Below are positions 7,726 through 15,222 of a stretch of 37,293 nt of DNA, one piece after another. The notes beneath the pieces are model-generated. The model was not told the DNA's origin. It made no database searches and was given only the letters and a program-made list of their open reading frames with translations. Source of the DNA: Burkholderia sp. (lineage in GTDB: Bacteria; Pseudomonadota; Gammaproteobacteria; Burkholderiales; Burkholderiaceae); the NCBI GenBank assembly GCA_030151225.1, contig JASLEG010000208.1, positions 1 through 37,293 on the forward strand. Reading direction: 5' to 3'. Numbering within the stretch: position 1 is the first letter of the stretch; each line of letters opens with the position of its first letter. Both the position numbers and the translations under genes were made by a program.

Positions 7726-8982
7726 ATGACCGATATGACTCGTCGCAGCATGCTGGTGAGCGCCGCGGCCGGCGCCGTTGCACTGGGCGCGGCTGCCGCC
7801 GCGAAGGCCGCCGAATTCGGCAATCCGGATTCGCCGCCGCAGGGCGCGATCAATTCCACGCCTGCGGCGCTGTCGGAGCCGGGCCCGCAGAATCCGCAGC
7901 TGCGCGACGTGCTGCCGAGCTTCGACAATCCGCCCGCCACCGACGTGGGCGGCATGCCGATTCCGTGGGCCTCGTTCAATCTGGCCCACAAGCGCATCCA
8001 GGCCGGCGGCTGGGCGCGCGAGGTCACCACCAAGGCGTTTCCGATCTCGAAGGACATCGCCGGCGTGAACATGCGGCTCGGGCCGGGCGGCGTGCGCGAG
8101 CTGCACTGGCACCAGCAGGCCGAGTGGGCGATCATGGTCAGCGGCCAGGTGCGCGTGACGACGATCGACACGCGCGGCCGCGCCGAGGTGGCGGACGTCT
8201 CGACCGGCGACATCTGGTATTTCCCGCCGGGCCTGCCGCACTCGCTGCAGGGCATCGGCGACAACGGCGGCGAATTCGTGCTGGCCTTCGACAACGGCTC
8301 GGCGGGCGAATTCAACACGCTGATGGTGTCCGACTGGTTCGCGCACACCCCGCCCGAGATCCTCGCGCAGAACTTCGGCGTACCGGCCGAGAAGTTCAAG
8401 GAGATTCCGCTCGAGCAGCTGTGGATCTACCAGGGCGCGAAGGCCGGCCCGCTGGCCGCCGATCAGGCCTACTGCACCTCGCCCGAAGGGCGCCCCGATC
8501 ACCCGTTCATCTTCCGCATGGGCGCGATGGCGCCCACCGTGTCGGGCTCGGGCGGCGAGGTACGGATCGTCGACAGCCACAACTTCCCGGTGTCGAAGAC
8601 GGTGGCCGCCGCGCTCGTCACGGTGAGGCCGGGTGGCCTGCGCGAGCTGCACTGGCACCCCGACAACGACGAGTGGCAGTACTTCATCAAGGGCACGGGC
8701 CGCATGACCGTGTTCAACACCGGGCCGGCCGCGCAGACCGTCGACTTCAATCCCGGGGACGTGGGCTACGTCGAGAAGAACCTCGGCCACTACATCAAGA
8801 ACACGGGCAAGGAGGATCTGGTGTTTCTCGAGATCTTCAAGTCCGACCACTTCTCCGAGATCACGCTGTCGCAGTGGCTCGCCAACGTGCCGCGCCAGTT
8901 GCTGCGCGAGCACCTGCGCGTGGACGACGAGACGCTCGACGCGATCCACCGCCTCAAGCAGCGCCGCGACGTGCTGGCCTGA
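7726..8982 (+). CDS. oxdC: Tat-exported bicupin, oxalate decarboxylase-like
   Basis: A 418-residue protein with a twin-arginine signal (MTRRSMLVSAAAGAVALG; cleavage likely after AKA near residue 28) and two cupin domains. Domain 1 has His127, His129, Glu133 and His172; domain 2 has His309, His311, Glu316 and His355, so both manganese sites are complete. Between them, the segment GSAGEFNT aligns with the SENST lid of Bacillus OxdC and keeps the key glutamate (Glu195), followed by DWFAHTP as in that enzyme. This favours oxalate decarboxylation (oxalate to formate and CO2) over oxidation. Export by Tat fits a metal cofactor loaded in the cytoplasm. AGGAG lies seven bases before the ATG. A Mn transporter gene follows 86 bp downstream. 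Confidence 0.88.
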   Translation: MTDMTRRSMLVSAAAGAVALGAAAAAKAAEFGNPDSPPQGAINSTPAALSEPGPQNPQLRDVLPSFDNPPATDVGGMPIPWASFNLAHKRIQAGGWAREVTTKAFPISKDIAGVNMRLGPGGVRELHWHQQAEWAIMVSGQVRVTTIDTRGRAEVADVSTGDIWYFPPGLPHSLQGIGDNGGEFVLAFDNGSAGEFNTLMVSDWFAHTPPEILAQNFGVPAEKFKEIPLEQLWIYQGAKAGPLAADQAYCTSPEGRPDHPFIFRMGAMAPTVSGSGGEVRIVDSHNFPVSKTVAAALVTVRPGGLRELHWHPDNDEWQYFIKGTGRMTVFNTGPAAQTVDFNPGDVGYVEKNLGHYIKNTGKEDLVFLEIFKSDHFSEITLSQWLANVPRQLLREHLRVDDETLDAIHRLKQRRDVLA

Positions 8983-8994
8983 TCTGTCGGCGCG

Positions 8995-9033
8995 GGGCAT
9001 CGCGGGCGGGCGCCGCCCGCGCCCGCGATGCCC
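8995..9033 (+). promoter_or_regulatory. Long intercistronic hairpin between oxdC and mntH
   Basis: A 13-bp perfect stem (8995-9007 with 9021-9033, GGGCATCGCGGGC on the left arm) and a GC-rich loop. There is no T tract after it, so it is more likely an mRNA-stability or partial attenuation element that sets the ratio of the two genes than a full terminator. Confidence 0.55.
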
Positions 9034-9068
9034 ATCGATTCCGCAACGCATTCCACGAGGCTTTCATC

Positions 9069-10373
9069 ATGCTGATGGCACTCAAGCGCACCGCGAGCCA
9101 GGCGCTCGCCGGCGCGAATTCCGCCGATACCGTCTCGGCGATGCGCGACACGCTCGACAACGAACGGCGCGGCCTGCGCGCGCTGCTGCCGTTCGCGGGG
9201 CCGGCCGTGATCGCCTCGGTCGGCTACATGGATCCGGGCAACTTCGCCACCAACATCCAGGCTGGCTCGACCTACGGCTATCAGCTGCTGTGGGTGGTGC
9301 TGCTGTCGTCGCTGGTGGCGATGCTGTTCCAGGCGATGTCGGCCAGGCTCGGCATCGTGAGCGGCCGCAGCCTTGCCGAGCTGTGCCGCGACAGCTTCCC
9401 GAAGCCGGTCGTGATCGGCATGTGGATCGCCTCGGAGATCGCCGCGATCGCCACCGATCTGGCCGAATTCATGGGCGCGGCGATGGGCATCTCGCTGCTG
9501 TTCCACCTCGCGCTGGCCTGGGGGCTCGCGATCACCGGCATCGTGACGGCCGGCATCCTGTCGCTCGACCGCAAGGGCTTCCGCCCGCTCGAGCTGGTGA
9601 TCGCCGCGTTCGTGACCGTGATCGGCCTCAGCTATCTGGGCGAGCTCGTGATCGCGCCGCCCGACTGGCACGCGGCAATCTTCCATACCTTCGTGCCGCA
9701 ACTGCGCGACGGCGATGCGCTGATGCTGGCCGTGGGCATCGTGGGCGCCACCATTATGCCGCACACGATCTACCTGCACTCGGGGCTCACGCGCGACCGC
9801 GCGCCGGCCCGCAACGACTATCAGCGCCGCCGCCTGGTGCGCTTCTCGAACCGCGAGGTGGTGATCGCGCTGGGCCTGGCCGGCTGCGTGAACATGGCGA
9901 TGGTGGCGATGTCGGCCTCGGTGTTCCGCGAGCACGCGCCCGGCATCGCCGACATCGCGGCCGCCTACCGCACGCTCACGCCGGTGCTCGGCGCCGGTGC
10001 CGCCGTGCTGTTCCTGGTGTCGCTGCTCGCCTCGGGCATCTCGAGCTCGGTGGTCGGCACGATGGCGGGGCAGGGCATCATGCAGGGCTTCACCGGCTAC
10101 CGGATTCCCGTGCTCGTGCGCCGCGCCGTCACGATGGTGCCGGCCGTGATCATCTGCCTCGCCTGCGATCCGATGCGCGCCATGATCGACAGCCAGATCG
10201 TGCTCAGCGTGGTGCTGCCGGTGCCGCTGATCGCGCTGGTGGTGCTGTCCGCGCGCCGCTCAGTGATGGGCCGGTTTGTGGCGCCGCGCGCGCTGCTGGC
10301 CGTGGCCGCGCTCGCCACCGCCGTGATCCTGCTGCTCAATCTCGCGCTGATCCGGCAGGCCCTGTTCGCGTAG
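9069..10373 (+). CDS. mntH: NRAMP-family divalent metal (Mn2+) transporter
   Basis: A 434-residue proton-coupled metal importer with about 11 membrane helices. The helix-1 metal motif MDPGNFATNIQAG and the helix-6 motif IMPHTIYLHSGL are both intact, which are the diagnostic metal-binding segments. It lies on the same strand 86 bp after the oxalate decarboxylase-like gene, whose product is expected to need manganese. A second start a few codons later (MALKRT) is possible. The 3' end overlaps the convergent LysR gene by 114 bp. Confidence 0.92.
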   Translation: MLMALKRTASQALAGANSADTVSAMRDTLDNERRGLRALLPFAGPAVIASVGYMDPGNFATNIQAGSTYGYQLLWVVLLSSLVAMLFQAMSARLGIVSGRSLAELCRDSFPKPVVIGMWIASEIAAIATDLAEFMGAAMGISLLFHLALAWGLAITGIVTAGILSLDRKGFRPLELVIAAFVTVIGLSYLGELVIAPPDWHAAIFHTFVPQLRDGDALMLAVGIVGATIMPHTIYLHSGLTRDRAPARNDYQRRRLVRFSNREVVIALGLAGCVNMAMVAMSASVFREHAPGIADIAAAYRTLTPVLGAGAAVLFLVSLLASGISSSVVGTMAGQGIMQGFTGYRIPVLVRRAVTMVPAVIICLACDPMRAMIDSQIVLSVVLPVPLIALVVLSARRSVMGRFVAPRALLAVAALATAVILLLNLALIRQALFA

Positions 10374-11402
10374 CAGCGTGCGCGTGCGCCGCGCAACGTC
10401 GAGGCTCGCGGCCTGAGCGGTGGCCGCCGTCGCGATGCCGTCCGTCCGACCCACGCTTGCCTCGAACGCCATGTCCGTCTGCACCCTGTCGATTCCCGTG
10501 AAGTGCGCGAGCCGCGCGCCGCCCTCGGCCAGGAGGAACTGCCGGAAGTGGACCGCCTCGGGCGGCAGGTGGCGATCCGCGCGATGCACGACGCACCAGT
10601 GGCGCCGACGCGGAAAGCCCTGCACGTCGAGCACCGCGAGCCGGCCGGCGCGCAGCTCGGACTGAACCGTCTGCGCGGGCAGCAGGCTGATGCCCATGCC
10701 GGCCATCACCGACTGCTTGATCGCCTCGGCGCAGCCGATCTCCATGAAGCGCGGCGCGCAGGACAGGTCGCGGAAGGTCTCGTCGGCGGCGCTGCGGGTG
10801 TCGGTGCCGCGCTCGCGCACGAGCAGGCATTCGTGGGCGATGCGCGTGCAGGCGATGTCGCGCTCGCCGGCCAGCGCGTGATCGGGCGCGGCCACCAGCA
10901 CGAACGGATTCGGCGCGAAGTTCTCGGCCACGATGGCGGGATCGTCGGGCGCCTGCACCATCACGGCCAGATCGATCGCGTCGTGGCGCAGCGCGGCGAT
11001 CAGCTGGTCGCGGCTGCGCACCGTCATGTCGAGATCGACGCCGGGGCGCTGGTGCATGAAGGCGCCGATCAGATGCGGGAAGAAGTAGCTGCCCGAGGTG
11101 ATCAGGCCCACGCGCAGGCGCTGCGCCTCGCCGGTCTTCAGGATCGCGAACGAATGCTCGGCAGCCTTCAGGTCGGCCAGGATCGCGAGGCTGTGGCGCA
11201 GCATCAGGCGCCCCGCATCGGTCAGCGCGATGCGCTTGCCGACCTGGCTGAACAGCGCCACGCCGGCCTGATCCTCCATCTGCCGGATCTGCATCGACAC
11301 GGCGGGCTGGGTCAGGTGCAGATCCTCGGCGGCGCGCGAAAAGCTCAGGTTGCGCGCCACGCTTTCGAAAGTCTTCAGTTGGCGAATTGTTATGTTTTTC
11401 AT
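10260..11402 (-). CDS. LysR-family transcriptional regulator (CbbR-like), with an unusual C-terminal extension
   Basis: A 380-residue protein. The winged helix-turn-helix (about 1-60, TIRQLKTFESVARNLSFSRA) and the effector-binding domain (about 90-300) are clear; the N-terminus is close to CbbR-type regulators. Conserved sequence ends near residue 305, yet the frame stays open for about 75 more Arg/Gln/Gly-rich residues, of which the last 38 codons are antisense to mntH. The tail probably is readthrough after loss of an earlier stop. The ATG at 11402 has AGGAG about 11 bases upstream. Being next to the tatA-oxdC-mntH genes, it is a reasonable candidate for their regulator. Confidence 0.88.
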   Translation of the reverse strand: MKNITIRQLKTFESVARNLSFSRAAEDLHLTQPAVSMQIRQMEDQAGVALFSQVGKRIALTDAGRLMLRHSLAILADLKAAEHSFAILKTGEAQRLRVGLITSGSYFFPHLIGAFMHQRPGVDLDMTVRSRDQLIAALRHDAIDLAVMVQAPDDPAIVAENFAPNPFVLVAAPDHALAGERDIACTRIAHECLLVRERGTDTRSAADETFRDLSCAPRFMEIGCAEAIKQSVMAGMGISLLPAQTVQSELRAGRLAVLDVQGFPRRRHWCVVHRADRHLPPEAVHFRQFLLAEGGARLAHFTGIDRVQTDMAFEASVGRTDGIATAATAQAASLDVARRTRTLLREQGLPDQREIEQQDHGGGERGHGQQRARRHKPAHH

Positions 11403-11646
11403 ATGAAGCCGTGTCTCCTATTGGGGAACATGCTGCATGCCGCTTCGAACGACACCGGGGCGGCTTTCTCGCAGTGTATGCCTGCCTCTGCTTTTCGGCG
11501 CGCGGGAAAACACCGGGGTCGGTCACGCGCGCGAGCGCGGCGATTGCTCCGGAATACTTACGAATCGAATGAAATATATGAAGCCGGATTTCACGAATCA
11601 GGCCGCAGAAGGGCGAGCGGGCGGCGGCGTGGAAAAGCGGGGGGTG

Positions 11647-11667
11647 AGGCCGCCGGAGCGGCGGCCT
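11647..11667 (-). terminator. Hairpin downstream of the transglycosylase-VirB9-like gene
   Basis: AGGCCGCC (11647-11654) pairs with GGCGGCCT (11660-11667) across a 5-nt loop, 15 bp after the stop codon. The T run on the minus strand comes only about a dozen bases later, so termination strength is uncertain. Upstream, between the LysR gene and this point (11403-11646), nothing coding is seen; the AT-rich stretch near 11550-11590 probably holds the LysR promoter. Confidence 0.4.
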
Positions 11668-11681
11668 GCGAGACGGGGGCG

Positions 11682-12953
11682 TTACTTCGTGATGTAGAAC
11701 AGCGCGTCGGTGCCGGCGTTGCGGGCGGGCGCCGCGTTGGCCGGCGTGGTCGGCACGACGGCGGCGGACGGCTTCGCGGCATCGCTGCCGGCGGTGTTGG
11801 CCGCGTCGAGCTGCGCGGCCGGCGCGCGGGGCGCCGCCGTGTCGCGCGCGGCGGGGGCGGACGATGACGACGAGGCCGACGTCGAGGACGGCAGCGACAG
11901 ATACCAGAGCGCGCTGGTCGAGGCCTTGCGCGCGTCGGCGGCGCTGGTCGTCCTGGTGGGTGTCGCGGTGGGGGCGGGGTTCGCGGCGGTTGCCGTGGGC
12001 GCCGTGGCGGTCGCCCCCGCCTTTGCCTGCACGGGCGCCGCGCCCGGCTTCGCGCTGCCGCCGCCCGGCGTGCGCTGCGCGATGGCTTCGGCCTGGCCGA
12101 TCTGGAACACCAGCTTCGATTCGAGCGTCGAGATCACCGCGTACGGCGGCTGCGCCTCCCAGCGCAGGACCGCGCGGCCGCGCGGCGTGTCGGCGAAGAT
12201 CGCCGGGATCCGCTTCATGTCGTTGAACTGCACGTAGACCTTCGCGCCGTCGTCGAACACCTGCACGGGCCTGGCGTCGTCGGCGCCGGTGACGGCCCAG
12301 CCGAAGTTGTAGGCGCCCGGCGCGGAAGCCGCGATCGCGGCGGCGGCCGGTGCGAGCACGGCCGGGCCGCGCCCGGGCGCGGCCCCCGCCGCCGCCGCTG
12401 CCGGCGCGACCTTGACCTGCGAGACGCCGAGGCTCGCGAACGGGTTGTAGGCCTGGGGCGGCGTGAACGAGGGCGGGAGGATGGGCATGGCGACGTCCTG
12501 CGTGCTGGTGATGGACTGCGCGGTGTTGTACACCTTCTGCGCATAGGCGAGCCGCTTCTCGGGCGCGCTCGCGTTGTAGGCGCCGATCGCGTTCCAGGTC
12601 GGGCCGTATTGCTGGATGTTCTGCGCGAGGATCCACGCGCCCACGTAGGCGTTGGTGCACGGATCGAGCAGGCTCTGCTCGGTGATGCCCTCGCGCGCGA
12701 GCCGCGGCAGCCACGAGCTGTTGATCTGCATCAGACCGATGTCGGTCGTGCCGTTGCTGTTGGTGTTGATGACGTTGGTGCGCGTGCCCGATTCGACCTG
12801 CGCGATCGCGCGCATCAGTCCCACGTTCACGTGTTCGAACGCGGCGGCGTCGTCGATGCAGTCGGCATGCGCCGCCCCGTGCATCGCCAACAGGAGCGCG
12901 GCGAGCGCGCCGCCGCCGAGCGACGCGCGTCTCTGGTGCTGCTGGATTCCCAT
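11682..12953 (-). CDS. Exported lytic transglycosylase fused to a VirB9/CagX-like domain
   Basis: A 423-residue protein. Residues 1-30 are a signal peptide ending MHGAAHA. Residues 31-150 form a VirB1/IpgF-type transglycosylase: AIAQVESGTRTN with catalytic Glu54, then GTTDIGLMQINSSWLP and IGAYNA. Residues about 216-290 (ARPVQVFDDGAKVYVQF, IPAIFADTPRG, and a second beta-rich stretch) look like the C-terminal beta domain of VirB9/TrbG/CagX outer-membrane type IV secretion proteins. The rest is Ala/Pro/Thr/Ser-rich linker with a short repeated motif (ALWYLSL near 345 and ALFYITK at the very end). No other secretion genes are nearby. It may insert and anchor a cell-wall pore or pilus, but that is inference. 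The start at 12953 was chosen for the signal peptide; the ribosome-binding site is weak. A possible -10 (TAGAAT, 13113-13108) lies upstream. Confidence 0.82.
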   Translation of the reverse strand: MGIQQHQRRASLGGGALAALLLAMHGAAHADCIDDAAAFEHVNVGLMRAIAQVESGTRTNVINTNSNGTTDIGLMQINSSWLPRLAREGITEQSLLDPCTNAYVGAWILAQNIQQYGPTWNAIGAYNASAPEKRLAYAQKVYNTAQSITSTQDVAMPILPPSFTPPQAYNPFASLGVSQVKVAPAAAAAGAAPGRGPAVLAPAAAAIAASAPGAYNFGWAVTGADDARPVQVFDDGAKVYVQFNDMKRIPAIFADTPRGRAVLRWEAQPPYAVISTLESKLVFQIGQAEAIAQRTPGGGSAKPGAAPVQAKAGATATAPTATAANPAPTATPTRTTSAADARKASTSALWYLSLPSSTSASSSSSAPAARDTAAPRAPAAQLDAANTAGSDAAKPSAAVVPTTPANAAPARNAGTDALFYITK

Positions 12954-13223
12954 GATGCGTACCGTGTACGTTGTCTGCTTGTTATATCGGCCGGAACCGC
13001 CCGGCATGGCCTCGGAGGCGGTGGGGCAATGCCCCGGCTGGCGACGACGCCCGCGCGTGCGCGCTGTGTGTCGGAAGGGACGCCGGCCCGAGCGTCCCGA
13101 GGCCCGTATTCTAAATTCAGTTGATGAAATGATGGGTGCAATCGCCGGCAGCCTTGCCGGACGGGGCGCCGGCAGCGCCCGATGGATGGGGTACGATCAT
13201 CGGCGCGCCGGCTTTGCGTCGTG

Positions 13224-14177
13224 TTACTGCGCGTTGCTCATGCCCGAATAGCTGCGCACGATCTCGTCGGTCGGCCGGCCGTTCATGCAGTCCTCCATCA
13301 CCAGGTTGCCGACCCGGAAGGTCTGGTGATGCTCGGGGCCCGAGCCGTGCACCATGATCTGCGAGACCGGCAGGCCGGCGCGGCGGGCCGCCTGCACGTA
13401 GGTATCCTGCGAGCTGTAGGTCACGTCGGTGTCGGTGCGGTCGCTCGTCACGAACAGGCGGAAGCTCGGCATCGGATGCACGCGCGGCAGCTGCGCGATC
13501 GGATCCCACACGTCGGCGAGCGAGATGCCGGTCCAGTCGCTCGCGCGGCCCGCCTCGCGCGCCCGGTACACCACCGAGGTCACGCCCGACGACGACACGG
13601 CGCACTGCACGTCGTGCCGTTCGGCGATCAGCGCCGCCACCAGCCCGCCGCCGCCCGACTGGCCGATCAGGCCGAAGCGGTCGATCGCGTAGCGCGCCTT
13701 GATGCGGTCGAGCGCGGCGTTGACGACGAGGGTTTCGTACTGCGTGCGCCGGCGGTTCTGGTTGCCGCTGCTGCCGTCCACGCCGGGGCGGCCGAGGATC
13801 AGGTAGGGCGTGCCGCCGCGCCGCTGCTCGAGTTCGGCGGCGGCGAGCCGGCCGCGCGGGGTGCCGTTCGCGTAGCGGGCCGACGGGCCGCGGGTGGACA
13901 GCACGTCGCCCTCCATGAACACGATCGCGCGCGCGACCCGGCCGCTCGCGAACGCGGCGGACGGGAAATAGCGGATGCATTCGCGGAACGTCGCGCCCTC
14001 GACCCAGACCGCGTCGCGCGTGGCCGCGCATTGTTCGGGCGTCGAGGTCGAGCCCGTGGACGCCTCGGCGCCGGAGAAATGCTCGTCCGGGCCGTAATTC
14101 CTGACCGTCGACGCGCAGCCGGCCAGCGCGAGCGTCGCCATTGCGGCGGCCGTCGCGGCCACCCACCCCGTTCTCAT
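13224..14177 (-). CDS. Lipoprotein alpha/beta-hydrolase
   Basis: A 317-residue protein with a lipobox (LALAGC, Cys21), so it is probably an outer- or inner-membrane lipoprotein facing the periplasm. The nucleophile elbow GLIGQSGGGGL places Ser174; the general base is probably one of the His residues in GPEHHQTF near residue 280. It resembles prolyl-oligopeptidase/dienelactone-type hydrolases, but the substrate is unknown. The gap to the transglycosylase gene (12954-13223) and the gap to crcB (14178-14295) hold no other gene that I can support. Confidence 0.72.
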   Translation of the reverse strand: MRTGWVAATAAAMATLALAGCASTVRNYGPDEHFSGAEASTGSTSTPEQCAATRDAVWVEGATFRECIRYFPSAAFASGRVARAIVFMEGDVLSTRGPSARYANGTPRGRLAAAELEQRRGGTPYLILGRPGVDGSSGNQNRRRTQYETLVVNAALDRIKARYAIDRFGLIGQSGGGGLVAALIAERHDVQCAVSSSGVTSVVYRAREAGRASDWTGISLADVWDPIAQLPRVHPMPSFRLFVTSDRTDTDVTYSSQDTYVQAARRAGLPVSQIMVHGSGPEHHQTFRVGNLVMEDCMNGRPTDEIVRSYSGMSNAQ

Positions 14178-14295
14178 GTCGTTCCCTTCGTCTTGTCGTG
14201 TCGTGCCCGCGATGGTAGCGGATGCGCGCCGGCGTGTGTGGGTGTCGCCGCGAGCCGTCGTGTGGGCGCTTCGGCTCGCTTCGGGTGGCGTCGCG

Positions 14296-14688
14296 TCAGG
14301 CCACCGCGGTGCGCGAGATCGCGGCCACCGTGGCGAAGCCGAGGATCGTCATCAGGATCGACGCGCACAGGTGGATCGCCACCTCGCCGGCGGCCCAGCC
14401 GAAGCGCCCGCGCTGCAGCTGGGTGACCACCTCGGCCGAGAAGGTGGAGAAGGTGGAGAGGCCGCCCATCAGCCCGGTGGTGACGAACAGCCGCCATTCC
14501 GGCGCGATCTGCGGCATGCGCGCGAAGCAGGCGATGGCCACACCGATGATGTAGCCGGCGATCACGTTCGAGGCGAGCGTGCCGAGCGGCAGGTCGGGGT
14601 ACAGCGCGTTCAGGCGCAGGCCGAGGAACCAGCGGAACAGCGAGCCGAGCGCGCCGCCGACGGCCACGGCGAAAATCGATGCATACAT
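14296..14688 (-). CDS. crcB: Fluoride channel CrcB/Fluc
   Basis: A 130-residue, four-helix membrane protein that works as a dual-topology dimer and exports fluoride. Family motifs are GGALGSLFRW (11-20), GTLASNVIAGYIIG with conserved Asn41, and GLMGGLSTFSTFS (72-84). AGGAG sits nine bases before the ATG at 14688. A fluoride riboswitch lies directly upstream (14755-14826), which fixes its role. It is the last gene of a fluoride-resistance cluster that also contains a CLC-F antiporter gene. Confidence 0.95.
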   Translation of the reverse strand: MYASIFAVAVGGALGSLFRWFLGLRLNALYPDLPLGTLASNVIAGYIIGVAIACFARMPQIAPEWRLFVTTGLMGGLSTFSTFSAEVVTQLQRGRFGWAAGEVAIHLCASILMTILGFATVAAISRTAVA

Positions 14689-14754
14689 GGGGAAATGCTC
14701 CTGGTCATGGCGTTCAACACGGATGGCGGTCGCCGCGCGAGCGGCACCGCCGGG

Positions 14755-14826
14755 TGCAGGCATCATCGGCCCGGGTCGATCCGACGGGGCGTCAAACCGG
14801 GCGGTTGAGGAGAATGCCATCTCCCG
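14755..14826 (-). promoter_or_regulatory. Fluoride riboswitch (crcB RNA motif) before crcB
   Basis: Read on the minus strand: GGGAGATGGCATTCTCC (P1-type hairpin with the conserved GATGGCAT), then CAACCGCC, then GGGCCGATGATGCCTGCA. The GGCAT loop can pair with ATGCC to form the conserved pseudoknot. The order and spacing match the Pseudomonas syringae crcB riboswitch closely. It lies 66 nt upstream of the crcB start. Confidence 0.93.
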
Positions 14827-14912
14827 TTTCCCGTCGTGGCGCGCGGCTGGCGCTGCGGCGCGCGCAACTCCGGATGCATCCGGATATGCAACAGTACCAG
14901 CCATCGGCTCGG

Positions 14913-15195
14913 TCAGGCGTCGGCGATCGACACGATGCGCGGCGGCATGCCGTCGAAGCCGAGCTGCCGCTGCGCGAGCGCGATCTCGCAGGCGCGCCGC
15001 GCGTCCACGCCGCCCGCGCATCGCCATCGGCAGGGTGAGCGCGCCGAACACGGCGAACCACCGGCGCTGCATGCCGGGGTAGATCGCCATCACGAGATAC
15101 GACAGCAGCCACGCCGGCACCTCGCTGGCCACCAGCGCGTGGCCGGCCAGCGCCAGTTGTCCGTTGCCCCGCTCTGTTCGCGGATCCCACGACAT
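14913..15195 (-). pseudogene. Small membrane protein gene of unknown function in the fluoride cluster (one apparent frameshift)
   Basis: Starts MSWDPRTERGNGQLALAG at 15195 with a near-perfect AGGAGG seven bases upstream, 28 bp after the end of the CLC-F gene. The first 60 codons include one or two hydrophobic segments (VPAWLLSYLVMAIYPG and WFAVFGALTLPM). Near 15010-15017 one extra G in a GGG run moves the frame; in the shifted frame the protein continues RGGVDARRACEIALAQRQLG and ends PRIVSIADA at a TGA (14915-14913). Joined, it would be about 93 residues. The shift could be a true mutation or a sequencing error. I recognise no family. Its place between a CLC-F gene and a riboswitch-controlled crcB suggests a link with fluoride. 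Confidence 0.6.
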
Positions 15196-15222
15196 CGCGT
15201 CGCCTCCTGGCCGGCGGGCGCA

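Noticed and set aside
8995..9033. Intrinsic terminator after oxdC
   Set aside because: Strong stem but no T tract, and mntH follows on the same strand.
7662..10373. 903-codon plus-strand frame as a fusion with the Mn transporter
   Set aside because: The first half is a shifted frame of the cupin gene; the transporter starts at 9069.
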